This document shows positions 1 to 11,900 of a stretch of DNA of 64,000 nucleotides, piece by piece. Each line of letters begins with the position of its first letter. The stretch's first letter is position 1. The translations under genes were made by a program, and so were the position numbers. This DNA is from Owenia fusiformis (Eukaryota; Annelida; Polychaeta; Sabellida; Oweniidae): the NCBI GenBank assembly GCA_903813345.2, contig CAIIXF020000009.1, positions 10,846,030-10,910,029 of the forward strand, in the 5' to 3' direction. The notes under the pieces were generated by a model. It did not search any database, was not told the DNA's origin, and saw nothing but the letters and a program-made list of their open reading frames with translations.

Positions 1-783
1 GGCAGAGATCTGTATGAGAGATGCACGATCCACATCATTGGCATCCTATGTATTATTGCATTCTCCATCAAAGTATTCCTTGTGGAAACAGAGAGACTTA
101 GTAAGAATCATTCTTTATGTTAGTACTAAAAATTGAAATTGAATCGCAAGAAAAAGTAGCAGCGCAACTGGTATTAAGACCCCTGCAAACCCTCAAGTTT
201 TTCACATGATGACAAGGGAGAAGAGCTTAAAGTTATTTATTACATAAAACACGTTGAAAGTGTTGAGAAAAATAAAAATGTTTTCTCCGTCATTAAAGAA
301 AAGTTTCATGCTTTGTTCAGATGAGTGAAACTTGAAACATAGAAAAATCCTAAACAAATTGACTTATAAATGAGCACTTTCTCTACAAGTCTTATTGCAT
401 GTGTTTCAAACTGAAGTAAAAAATGATGAATGAAAGACAATGTTTTATGTTTATTTCATATTTCATATGATGGCTTCTAATCATTATATTTTTCTATTTC
501 AGGATACACCCATCCAAAGCCAGATGACTACCAAGCCTACTGTAGACACCTTGAGACCCTCTTATGTGAAGATGACAACACCAAATCTGAAAACTCCAAA
601 CCAACCCGCACTAGCATGCCCAAATATGGATGGAACAAACACCAAAGACGTGGAATGATGAATGTTACAAACAAACAGATCAAGAAGACTGTAATTCAAC
701 GTCAACAAAAAGAGAGGGAAATAAAGAAGAGAACAAAGACACAATCTATCGCCAGAGTTTGGTGTTGTATATATGGACTATAA
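1..783 (+). CDS. Unrecognised single-pass membrane protein, tandem copy 1 (last two exons only)
   Basis: I do not recognise this family. Two exons are visible: 1-100 (truncated by the window edge, donor GTAAG at 101) and 503-783 (acceptor ATTTCAG, stop TAA 781-783). The first encodes a hydrophobic membrane span (IHIIGILCIIAFSIKVFLV) preceded by RDLYERC. The second encodes a basic, proline-containing tail that begins YTHPKPDDYQAYCRHLE and ends WCCIYGL. The same two exons recur at 4386-4978 with high identity, so this is the 3' end of a tandem duplicate whose 5' exons lie left of the window. By analogy with copy 2, the tail should be cytoplasmic. Exon structure is well supported; function is unknown. 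Confidence 0.72.
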
Positions 784-1384
784 ATCATGACTTCTTATTG
801 CTACTGTTTAATTTATTATTCATAGTTATAAAATATATATTAATTTCACATGTAAAATATGTTTGTTTATGAAATTGGGCTATAAAGAAATCCCTATGTC
901 TTCACAAAGGGAAGATTGGAGACTGGACACGAGAATCCCATTAGCGACCATTAAAAAGTTTTACCCTTTATCTCATTAATGGACAGTATCCACACTAAGT
1001 GCAACATACCACTGTGATTGGGAGAGATTTATCTAGCTTGCTTTTACAATATTAACATGGGTTAATATGTTAATAATGTTCACCAAACATCAAAATTTTG
1101 AGAAAAATAAGCTTGAAGACAACCAGTACCTTCAATCTACCTGATATGGAAAACAAGATCAGTATCTGTCCAATAAAATTGATCCCAATTTCATCTACCA
1201 AAGGCAAATTGGCCCTACCCAGGACTCCTCCAGTGCAGTTAAAGGGAAACTTTAATTTTATGCACAGAAAATGCATCACTAACGGTAATCGCTAGTACCC
1301 CTACTCAGGACCATATTCAAAATCAGAACATACATAGACATTTTCCTGAACAAAGCAGAAACAGAATTCATAATCATTTATCCG
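784..1384. other. Intergenic, no gene seen
   Basis: AT-rich spacer downstream of copy 1. Only short open frames on both strands (for example 1098-1295) with no recognisable protein and no splice context. Confidence 0.5.
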
Positions 1385-1614
1385 AGTTATGACATCATAA
1401 TGGCACAAAGACACACAAAGCAGTTGCTATGCATTCTACATTAGCAACAAAAATATATATCAAAATATCAGATTATGACATCACAAGAGTAACAATTAAT
1501 TTCTTCAGGTTGCTAGGTACCAATGTTTTTAACAACCAAGTACCTTAGTATGACATCATAATAGCTCTCAAAGCAGTAGCTATGCTGTCCTCAATAGCAA
1601 CCAAAAATAATGAA

Positions 1615-1752
1615 CAAATATTTCACTCTATTGAGGTGAATACCTGTACATCTTTCACAAGTGATATTCCACGAAGCCCGAAGGGCAAGTGGAATATCAC
1701 CTTGTGAAAGTGCTACAGGTATTCACCGAAAATAGAGTGAAATATTTGTTTT
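1615..1752. repeat. Long perfect-looking hairpin (about 60-bp arms)
   Basis: The left arm starts AACAAATATTTCACTCTATT, runs through GGTGAATACCTGTA and TTTCACAAG, and closes at GTGATATTCCAC. The right arm is its reverse complement and ends GTGAAATATTTGTT. The loop is about 15 bases (GAAGCCCGAAGGGC). Most likely a foldback MITE or the subterminal palindrome of the adjoining element. Confidence 0.7.
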
Positions 1753-2041
1753 ATTATATCACTGTCTAGCTAAACATCCCTAATATTATTAAGTCATAGG
1801 TTAACATTGAAATACATTGAATCTACTCGGTTCGTCTGCCATTTTGACTTACACCGAACTAAATTATTTACACTGAACGAAAACAAATTCTTTGAAAATT
1901 CCCGGGAGCGTGGGATATCGCTAGATATCTCACGGTTGTCTTATCTGATTAGCATTGCCATTGAATATTGCCAGATATCCCACGACATGTGACCCAGTTT
2001 TGACCAATCATACTGTCGCTAGCTAGATAGTGATATAATAA
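1750..2041. mobile_element. MITE with TTATTATATCACT terminal repeats
   Basis: Left end TTATTATATCACTGTCTAGC and right end reverse complement TTATTATATCACTATCTAGC form about 22-bp terminal inverted repeats about 290 bp apart. No coding capacity. It abuts the hairpin at 1615-1752, so the two may be one composite element. Confidence 0.6.
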
Positions 2042-2280
2042 TACATAATATCATATTATGACATCACAGGAGTGACAATGAAATGTCTTCATGCATGATG
2101 TTTTGGGTTGCTAAGCACCAATGTTTATAACAACCACAATCCCCAGTGTGATGTCACAATTAACCAACATAATCATAAAAGAATCACTAAGGATACCTAA
2201 GATACTATTGCAATAAAACATAAACAAACTATCATTTCCTTGTTAGCTTTTGATCTACAAAGACATTAAAGCGTTATAGG

Positions 2281-4978
2281 ATGACGAAAATGATGAATTT
2301 GTTTCTATTGCTGAACATTTGCGTTGTGTTGATAGCCAACAGGAGTGACACCTATCTCAAATCTGACGACAGGTAACTATCTAGATAAAAAATCTAATCA
2401 CACTAATCATTTCTGAAATGTAAATCACAATTAAAATTCGAAATATTTAGAAAAATTCACAAAAAGTCATCTTTGCTATTTAATCTAATTTTCAATTGTT
2501 AATCATTTATTTCAGATTAGGATCAGCTTTTGTAGCAGTTTATGATCGCATTAACTGTGTGGACACGATACAATACAATGACAGTGCATTCGAAAGGTAT
2601 AAATAAATAATATTATTATAAATACTTAGGGCTGCCATCGAACTCAAATGTCAGTGTCGACAGTCGAACTCTGCTGTCGAAAATATTGTCGACAATCGAA
2701 CTTTCCAGGGAGAAAAAATCATCGGGAAAAAAAGAAAAATTATTTCTGTGTTGTTGGTTCGTTTTTTCCAAATCTATCGGGGAAAAGCTTCATATAACTT
2801 ATATTCATATTGGTATGTAATTGCCTAATATTGTTACTAAATGCCAAGTTAATAGAATATTATAGACGAAAATGGGACAAATACCTGCAATGTTTCGACC
2901 GGGATTTATTTCGACTGCTCGGGCGAAATCTCGTACAACGTCTCGCAAGAGAGAAGAGAAGTCATGAAGGGAACTTCCGGGTGAATTTATTTTTTGAAAA
3001 TGAAATGAATGTGAACAATATTTCCGCAGAATACGCGCACATAACACGTTGAAATGTGTATTGAAATGTATTGGGGCCATTTGGATATTTTCAAGTAAGT
3101 ATTGATATCGTTTGCTGTCGACATGACGGGAATTTTTGTCGACTTCGTTGTCGAACTTGCATTTTGACTGACAAGTCGACGTTCCGACTAATGATGGCAG
3201 CCCTATAAATACTAAATTAAACTTTATGGTAAAAGTATCCAATTCCTCAGGTGTCTTCCTGGGGTTGTTAATTACAACCTTTAAGCAAAGAGAATGCATG
3301 TTCATGTTACAATGCATGCCTATTCTTGGATCCTCTAATAATTTCTAATGAATAAAATGGGTTTGCTACAGAAAAAGTGTAAAATGAAACGCTTAACCTT
3401 TCCATTGATAGCTAAGCAGGTTATCGATTTTTTCAGTATGGCAAGTGCATTTGGAATGATTGCATCTACAACATATATCCGAGAGGTTGCTATGGAAATA
3501 TTTAATGACACAACAGAAGCCATGGTTATACTTGGAGAAGATGTGCGTGAATAGGCCAGACACACTGCACATGATTTCAGTAGAGGCACAAAAGATCTGA
3601 TGAGTTTACTTGTTGAATGGTACAATGAGACAATTGATAACATCAAAATAACCAGAGTTTATATGAATGATACACAATGGATAGGGGTGAGACGAGTCGA
3701 AAAAAATCCGATTCGAGTCGAATCCGATTCGAGTCAGAAAATGACGATTCGAGTTTCGAATCCGTTTCGAGTCGCGCGAAGTGCGAACAACATCGCTTTT
3801 GACCGTTCGTATTTTTAATGCGTCAATGGTGGAAAGCCGGAAATATAAACAAACACAATTCGTCGTAAGTTTATTCTGATTTTATTACATATATTCTTTC
3901 ATTTATGTGTACATACAATATAATAATTTAATACAAGCATATCCAAGTCATTGAATACGCAATATCGAGTAAAAACATGCATATTGACAGTATTTTTCTG
4001 AATTTTTTTATTTTTTCGAATTTTTTTCTCAACTCGAAAATGATTCGATTCATCAACTTCGACTCGATTTGACTCGACTCGAAGCCCCAAACCCGCGAGT
4101 CCTCGACTCATCGGGTTGTCGCCTCACCCCTAACAATGGATGAAGCAACTGACAGAAGAAGTGCAACAGTCCAAATTTGGTACCTGGGTTATGAAAAACG
4201 GTGAGACAATTGTACAAGAAAATTATTTAGAAGTGATATTAGAAACATTTAAATACAGAAATAATCTGTTGTTTGATTACACAAGAAACCAGAATTCAAA
4301 ACTCAAGCTAAATTACCAATAATGAACCAATAATGTACCAATAATTGTTGGCCTGTGATTAAATATGAAAATGTCTGTTTTTCAGATCCATTCAAAAGCA
4401 GAGATCTGTATGAGAGATGGTCGATTCACATCATTGGCATCCTATGTATTATTGCATTCTCCGTCAAAGTATTCCTTGTGGAAACAGAGAGGCTTAGTAA
4501 GAAACATTTTTTATGTGATGGTAGTAATAAAAAGTGAAATCTAAGAAAACCAGAATGATTAAACTAAAAATGTGTACTTCCCAATGCATGTCTTAAAAAA
4601 CAAGTAAAAAATACAAAAATGATGAATGACAGTCAATGTTTCATGCATGCTCAGAAAATAATATTCATTTTCTCATCATTATATTTTTCTATTTCAGGAT
4701 ACACCCCTCCAAAGCCAGATGACTACCAAGCCTACTGTAGACACCTCGAGACCCTCTTATCTGAAGATGACACTAACTCCACAATCTCCAAACCACCCCG
4801 CACCATCATGCCCAAATATGGATGGAATAAACATCAGAGACGTGGAATGATTAATGTTACAAACAAACAGATCAAGAAGATTGTAATTCAACGTCAACAG
4901 GAAAAACTGATAATTAGGAAGAAAGCAAAGATCCAATTTCTCACCAGGATTTTGTGTTGTATAATATATGGACTCTGA
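2281..4978 (+). CDS. Unrecognised single-pass (type I-like) membrane protein, tandem copy 2, interrupted
   Basis: Family not recognised. Five coding exons with GT-AG junctions: 2281-2372, 2516-2596, 3437-4200, 4386-4496, 4698-4978. Exon 1 starts MTKMMNLFLLLNICVVLIA, a plausible signal peptide. Exons 2-3 give an ectodomain with an N-glycosylation-like NDT motif and a long helical stretch. Exon 4 gives one membrane span (IHIIGILCIIAFSVKVFLV). Exon 5 is a basic tail. Two lesions lie in exon 3: an in-frame TAG at 3552-3554, and a 451-bp hAT MITE (3682-4132). Without the MITE and one 8-bp duplication, coding length is 870 nt, exactly 290 codons, and the frame runs through apart from the TAG. This is probably a recent pseudogene, or an allele bearing the insertion. 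Its last two exons closely match copy 1. Confidence 0.7.
2627..3205. mobile_element. hAT-type MITE in intron 2 of the membrane-protein gene
   Basis: Terminal inverted repeats TAGGGCTGCCATC / GATGGCAGCCCTA flanked by a perfect 8-bp target duplication TAAATACT (2619-2626 and 3206-3213). Both features are diagnostic of the hAT superfamily. The 579-bp interior has subterminal GTCGAC motifs in both orientations and no transposase. Confidence 0.9.
3682..4132. mobile_element. hAT-type MITE inserted inside exon 3
   Basis: Begins TAGGGGTGAGACGAGTCG and ends CGCCTCACCCCTA, with a perfect 8-bp duplication ACAATGGA at 3674-3681 and 4133-4140. The 451-bp body is rich in GATTCGAGTC repeats in both orientations and is non-coding. 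It splits an otherwise continuous exon of the membrane-protein gene. Confidence 0.92.
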
Positions 4979-5030
4979 ATTGTACTAATATTATATTATA
5001 TTCTTACTGTATGCATGTTAATCAAAGCTC

Positions 5031-5036
5031 AATAAA
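5031..5036 (+). terminator. Poly(A) signal of membrane-protein copy 2
   Basis: AATAAA 53 bases after the stop codon of copy 2, in an AT-rich 3' end. Confidence 0.55.
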
Positions 5037-5039
5037 TAA

Positions 5040-5740
5040 TTGTTACTACATGTAAATGCCATCTATTTTGAGAAGTTGCATGAAAGCAGCTGTTGATGTT
5101 AAATCTACTACATTTATGACGTCATCAGTTGGTCAATGCCTAATGTATTTGAAGCTAAGCAAATAAAGTCTTTTAAACTTCTAAATATACATACTCTGTT
5201 GAGATATTATCACAATCTCGTAAAAATAATTATTAAAGCTTGCAATCTACCAATCAGTGGTGCGAAATCCCCTCTTCCTTTGCATAGAACTCATGCATAC
5301 GATTAAATATACAAAAAGTGTCTATTATTTACATGTACTATCTAAACGCACCCGATTAGATGAGTCTACCTCCCCGATTAGTAAAATAACGACAATCTGA
5401 AAACACATGGTCAATCCTAAGTCATATCATAAAATATTGTGTTTCTGCCATTCCTAAACAACTAAATGGATTAACTTGTATCCCCATTAAATCTAATCAG
5501 GCCATGAATTGAACCAAGCTGAGGTAAAAAAAAATGTTTGTATTGTTTCCAGATCGTAAAAATAATTTCGAAGAGAAAATACCAGACAATTCTCATACTG
5601 TTACCTTCAATTGCTTTCAAAGGTTTATGAAACCATTTCAAGCTCCCCTCTGTCAATATATATCAGGGCAAAAATGAAGCACAGAATCAAAAAAATTCAA
5701 CTTCCCTATAACATCAGTTTTGAGGAAGGGTTCAATACAA
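5040..5740. other. Intergenic, no gene seen
   Basis: AT-rich spacer. No USO1 exon 8 is visible here on the minus strand, although it would be expected downstream of 5932. Confidence 0.45.
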
Positions 5741-5749
5741 ATGGCAATG

Positions 5750-5875
5750 CAGACAATATTTCCTGAGGGATGATATTTCAAGGTGATCAATATTTCATGG
5801 GGGACAATATTTCCTAGGGGGATAATATTTCCTGGGGGACAATATTTCCTTGGTGACAGTATTTCCAGTAACCAA
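5750..5875. repeat. Short tandem repeat, GGGGACAATATTTCC type
   Basis: About six imperfect copies of a 16-22 bp unit (GACAATATTTCCT with GGGGG or GGTGA linkers) just past the last visible USO1 exon. Confidence 0.7.
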
Positions 5876-5931
5876 CATTCCCTGCGGAGCAATTTTCTCC
5901 TTTTCATAGGGTTAAAACCCTTTCCACCTAC

Positions 5932-8900
5932 CTGTAACATCAGGTGTATGTTGGTGACTTTCTGTGCAGACCACCCTCCTTGTGGGTTTTGATCTGCTGG
6001 CTGGAGGGTGAAAAATGGAGTCAATCTCTGTACAAATCCACCCTCCTTGAAGAAAATCTGGTTTGAAGAATTGTTCTTTAACAGGTTGATAATTAACAGC
6101 AAGCAGTCTTCAACAACAATACCTGAAATGGAAATATTAAACAGTAACCTGTGAAGTAAGGCAACATTTTTCAGTCTGTAATTTTGTTTACAGGGTGCAG
6201 GGGGGGGGGGGGGGGTTAAAAGCCAGGTATAGCTATAGAAAAACACTGAGTCAGCAAAAAGTAGCATCAATATTTTTTTATATGGTTTTACAAACATGAG
6301 AGAAATGGCTTTTTCAAGTAAATAGCAATAGAGTAAAAATGAACCTAGCCTGCCTAGGACCAACACTACATTTAAGATTTATGTTAAAAAATGCAATTCT
6401 TAAATCAAGCTTTAAAAAATTTAATTTTGAACTTATCAAAAATTCTCCCCATTCTCTTCTGTATTAAATCAGCGCCAGTAAGAGTTAGTTAGAAAGAGGA
6501 CAATCATGCTTGAAGGACCAGAACTTACCTCCATCACTATTTCCCTCTTCTCTGATGATATCCAGGGATCTCTCAAAAGCACTCTCAAATGCAACGATCT
6601 TCTGAATGTTAGCATTGTTCTTTGTCAACTGGATCAGAAGCAACAGGCCCTGTTAAGTAAAAGACATTATAATACAATTTTGCAATTGAATAAATGTACT
6701 TTATTTTCAAGCAATTTGTATACTCAGTGCATTTAAAATGCATAACTGCACCTTGCATGGGCTGGAATCAAGAACGAGTACGCACGGCGTATGAGATGGT
6801 TGCAAATACACTCCAAATGTAACCAAATTTCAAAATTTTCTGAGAAGCCTCAGACCATGCTCGTTTTTCGCTTCACTCAACTTGTGTTCTCTGTGGTGTA
6901 ACTCATAAAAATAGTGCTATGCCTATGCCTTGTTGTAAAGAGATCTGCTCCGAGTTGAGCATTATTAGCAAAATCATAACATTATGGCCAATTAAAAAAA
7001 TCAGAATACCAAGAAAAGGGTTCAAAACTCACTAATGCCTGACAGCTAATGGCAATCATTTTTCCTTCTTGGGAACTTACTTGGAAAAACAACTTGACTA
7101 TTCGGCAATGAACTGAACTCAATAAGTTAAATTTTGAGATCATGTATAGGATCTATAGTAATCAAGAGACCACAAACATAAACTGTATTTCAATAAATAT
7201 ACTTACATCATTGCGAATGATTTCCCGACTATCTGAGAGTAAATCCATCAGTTTGGAGACTCCCATCGGACTCACCAAGATGCATTCCTGCATCTCTCTG
7301 CTCTTATTGGTCAATAAAACTGTAAGCAGCTTAACAGTTGGCCATCGAACGTGGAAGTCATATTCCTAAAATATAAATAAAAAAATATAAATTTATACTA
7401 TGTGCTCAATCTCATAAACATGCATTGCTGCTGATGCAACAAAGATAATCTACTCAATTTCGAAATTATTCAGTTATTTGACCCATTTTAAAAATTGTAT
7501 TAGAGAGTTAAGGTAGGCAGAGTACAGTAAATAATCCAGCTTGAACCTTTTTACGTGAACGGCATATATTGCACAGGTACGCCATTAATTGATTACATTT
7601 ACAAATAACAAGCTAAAACAGCAAATAAACTTACTTAAACTTTAAGCTCACAATAATGTGCTACTGTGCTAGGTTGCATTTTAATTAGTTGAGAGCCTTT
7701 ATTTATTTATCATCATGTAAAAATGATTTCAAAAATTGCCCTATTTGGTTTACCTTAATGATCATTAACTAACAGTTGTTGAGTTATGTGAAGTAGACAT
7801 ATTTCATATTAGTTTAGAAATGGATCTCCAAGTTCTAACCAATGCCATTTTACTGTGCAAACTTTTACATCACACCTTAATTCAAACTATGTGCTATGCC
7901 ATGCAGATAACTACTATGTAGTGGCAAAGCTCAATATTAGAGAAAAGATGCCTATCATCTACAGGCCTCCTAGACTTCCTCTAATGTGATCATCGGTTCC
8001 GACCTCATGAACTATGTTCCTTCCACCCGAACCACGGTTCTCACAACGGGTATATTGATTCTCTAGCCACGAAACCACCAATTCCTCTTTCCCAAATATA
8101 TTTTTCCACTTTGCAAATGGAGTTCCAACATCGCGAACCACAAAGCTGTATGGTTCCCGATGTGGGAATTCAGTGCGCGAGTATGAGTGGAGAAATATGT
8201 TCGGGAGAGAGGAACTTCTGGTTTGCGACTAAAGAATCGAAATTCACGTTGTGAGAACTGTGGTTCTGGTGGAAGGAACATAGCTCGCGAGGTCGGAACT
8301 GATGATTGCGCTTTTGGAAGTCTTGGAGACCTGATCTACAGCAGTAAGATTATAAGAAATCATTTTTAAAATTGTCTCAGATTTCTTATATCAATTAATC
8401 ACTAATCATAGCTAAAGAATTATTATCAATTTCAAGCATTTTTCTTCATATTCATTAAGCCTAAACAAGCAGTCATAGAACAGCATTAACACATTTTATA
8501 GATATATAAGTTTCCCAGGGCCCATAAACATGCTTTTGTTACCGTCTGAACATTGTGTTGAAAATGGAAAAGAGATGTAAAATATATAAATCACAGCTCA
8601 AAAAGACTCAACTACCCCTTTTCATATATTTTTATTCTTTAGATATCACTCAAATATTCACATATTTAAATTACATTTAGATTAATTCAATGTACAACTG
8701 ACAATTCACCTTTAAGTGACAACAAACAACTCTCAAAGGCGACTTTAAAGACATCCTAAATCCCAAGTGGTTGTCAAGAGGATGCAATAAAACATGGCAT
8801 CAAAAAGTCATCATTTTAATCATTATCATTCTGAGGTGTTCAAGTACAGAAATTTGAACTACAAGTACATGAGTCTCTACCATGATGCAAAATTTCAGAT

Positions 8901-11900
8901 CTTGGGTCACGTGACCCGATCTCAACCAATCAGTGAATTTACTCACCTCTAGCAAAGAGAGAAGCAGGGAGACATTTTCAGGGTCTTTGATGAACATCTC
9001 TGTGAACTGGCTCCCTATATCTTCGGGGAGGTTAAGCTGCATTTCATCTTCTGCAATAATATAACAGAGAGTTTTCAATGGAGTGGGGGTCTATTCAGGT
9101 CAGGTATATCTTATTTTAAGGCCCTTTTATACGTTATGATTCTGAGGCTCTTTATTACCTTATATAGATACTAAACTTAAACTAGTTAATTCTGTGATAC
9201 TTTTGCAAAGCAAGATACTTGGATTTACAATGAGAAGAAATTGATAGGGGCACAATTACCCAGCCAGCAGATGGTAATTTCAACATGCCAAATTAAGTAG
9301 GTGCTTTTTCTTTTAAAAATTCAGGTCAATCACAATAATTTGTGTATCATCCACCTTCCCCTCAAATCCCAAGTTCAACCTTCCCCCATCAAACTTTCAT
9401 TTTATCATTCTGGTCACTTACCATCCTCAGAGGGTTCATTAGACATTATGTTGGCCAGGGTATCGAGGGCGTATCCAGTAATCTCTGTGTCATTGCGGTC
9501 AAGTTGTAACACATTGATCAGAATCGCCATTCCTTGCGTGCCCACCTCCAGTCGGAATTTCTACAAATAAAAAAGTTTACCATCAATTTTTAATTATTGC
9601 CTCATTCGACTCAAGAACCCCAAAAATAACTTAATTAGGCTTTATCTATTTTCATCCACTTTGTTCATTTACTAAATGCCACTCCTCCATATTACTCAAA
9701 CTGCAAAGCAAAATGTGAAACCATGGGCTTTCAAACAACTTGAAAGCCCATTGTGAAACCTTTTTCAAAAATTGATAATGTTAATGTTGAATGTCCCAAA
9801 CATGCCCAAAATTAACCAGATCTAGATTTTCATCTTATGTAACGATTCTCTGCAAATTTCAAATGAATGCTTCAAGCAGTTTGTATGAAATTACACAGCC
9901 TAAAAGTGAGATGCGAATCTGCCCACTTACTGACAACAATATTGTACCATAAGATGTACGATAACCATCACTGTGACTTGTTCAATTGCTCAATAATGGT
10001 ATATTTTTGGTGATGATTTTATGAACGTTGAAATGTATCCACTAGTCATGACACTTCTCTTGTAGCCTTATCGCATCCTACGACCCCTTTAGATTGTGGT
10101 CGTACGCGCCAATTATTGGTCAGTCAATGTTTTTACAAAGTTGGAGAAAATACTACGCATTGCACACCTAAATGACCTACCTCGATACAATTAATTCCTT
10201 AGTATTTTAGAATTCCTTTTATGTAGTTGAATCGCCAATTGTATGGGTTTATCGGCAGATCGAAGAGATTTTAGTTTTAACATCGGAAATATATCAGCAA
10301 TTTTCAAAATGTCGGAAGGGGAATCCCCCAGGGATTTCCCTTATGACTGGTGCATGCCGGGAACCGAATGGAGGAATTTGACTGTTGAAATAAGTTAAAT
10401 ATTACTACTTTTTTCAAGGCCTGACTTCGTCGCTAACATGCTAAATATAAGAGTTAGCTGACGTTTGGGAGTCTGACTTACCTTGTAAAGGTTAGAACCC
10501 GAATCTTAATGAAACCATATCACCTTTGTTCCGTCAACCATGGAGCATTTGCCACAACATCCAAGAGGTAAATCATGGACCGAGAAAATGAATGATTTTC
10601 TTGTAAGTTCCGGAAGTTTCAATACGAAAAATTACCGAACATATATGAAAACCGAATATTTGTTCGTTGTTTTCACGATTTACAGGTTCGTATGTTCTTC
10701 AATGTTTTGGTCTAAATTATAAAGCATCACCAACAGGTCTTACTCTATTAATCGACTAATACAGCAGACGGCTCATATTTCTACGTAGCATTTCGTTCAG
10801 ACAAATAGTGGGACTGTAGATCACGCAGTTTCGTTCGTTGCGTACTTCACTTGAAATTGGTAATTTTATATTGGCTACTTCACTTAGCTTGGCGGATGTA
10901 GAACATTGCTTAATATTCTTTTAATTTTCACACCAGACATGCTTGGTTGACACGTCAACAAAGTAAAGTTCAAGGGTCAATGCGTTATTTCGTGATAACT
11001 ACAACGCCTTCCCGAAAGTCAACATTGATGAAAAATGAAAAAGTCGGAAAAGCATTTACACTAATTTCTATCAAATGCTATGTTTATGCATCATCATCGA
11101 CGCAACAAAGGTGATATGGTTTCATTAAGATTCGGGTTCTAACCTTTAGAAGGTAAGTCAGACTCCCAAACGTCAGCTAACTCTTATATTTAGCATGTTA
11201 GCGACGAAGTCAGGCCTTGAAAAAAGTAGTACACGCAAATATTGCTATCAAAAACGAAAATTTCTTTGTTCTGCCGATAAACCCACACAATTGTGGATTC
11301 AACTACACGGAAAGAATGCTAAAATACCAAGGAATCTATTGAAATAGGTATCTTAAGTGTAAGAAGCGTAGAAAATTCTCCCATGTTGTTATCGTACAGG
11401 CAAAAGAATAAGACGTTTGCAAGACTAGAATGTAGAGATAGTCTTGGAATGAGATAATTGTAGCCTACTTACTCTTGAGAGTGATTTGAGCGCCCGCACA
11501 GCATCTCGCCTGTCATCTAGAAGCGTTGACGATGTGACACGATTACACAATCTCTCAACCTGCAAAGTGAATGATATTGAGATCAGACTGATAATATAAC
11601 ATTATTGGAAATGATGATGGGAAAACAATATACGTAAAGGCTAGAGTACCAACAATTGTCGGTACTCTAGACTCTGATGTGGTGGCACGCTAGAGGACCG
11701 ACAAATAAATTGTCGGTACGGGAGATATGCTGTGTTTACGCGCTAGAGGACCGACAAATATTGATTTTCGAATTTTCTGGCGCATGCGCAATGCGCGGGG
11801 GGATATTTCAGATATCATACGGATATTTTGGGAACAAGTGCAAAACCCAGCGGGCATTAGCCCCGGTTACCCGGGGATTACCAAACCCAGTCAAAAAATG

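Larger units (their letters stand above)
1385..2145. repeat. Degenerate direct repeats (about 180 bp) around a foldback insertion
   Basis: The motif TATGACATCA followed by text on a gene-free pattern (GTTGCTA..CACCAATGTTT..AACAACCA) occurs near 1385-1445, 1475-1560 and 2050-2145. These look like direct repeats of one unit, with the hairpin and MITE at 1615-2041 lying between the second and third units. Confidence 0.5.

Noticed and set aside
2805-3317. 170-codon minus-strand ORF
   Set aside because: Mostly inside the hAT MITE at 2627-3205, with no family resemblance.
5653-6366. 237-codon minus-strand ORF as a single-exon gene
   Set aside because: It is USO1 exon 7 plus open intronic flank; homology stops exactly at the splice sites.
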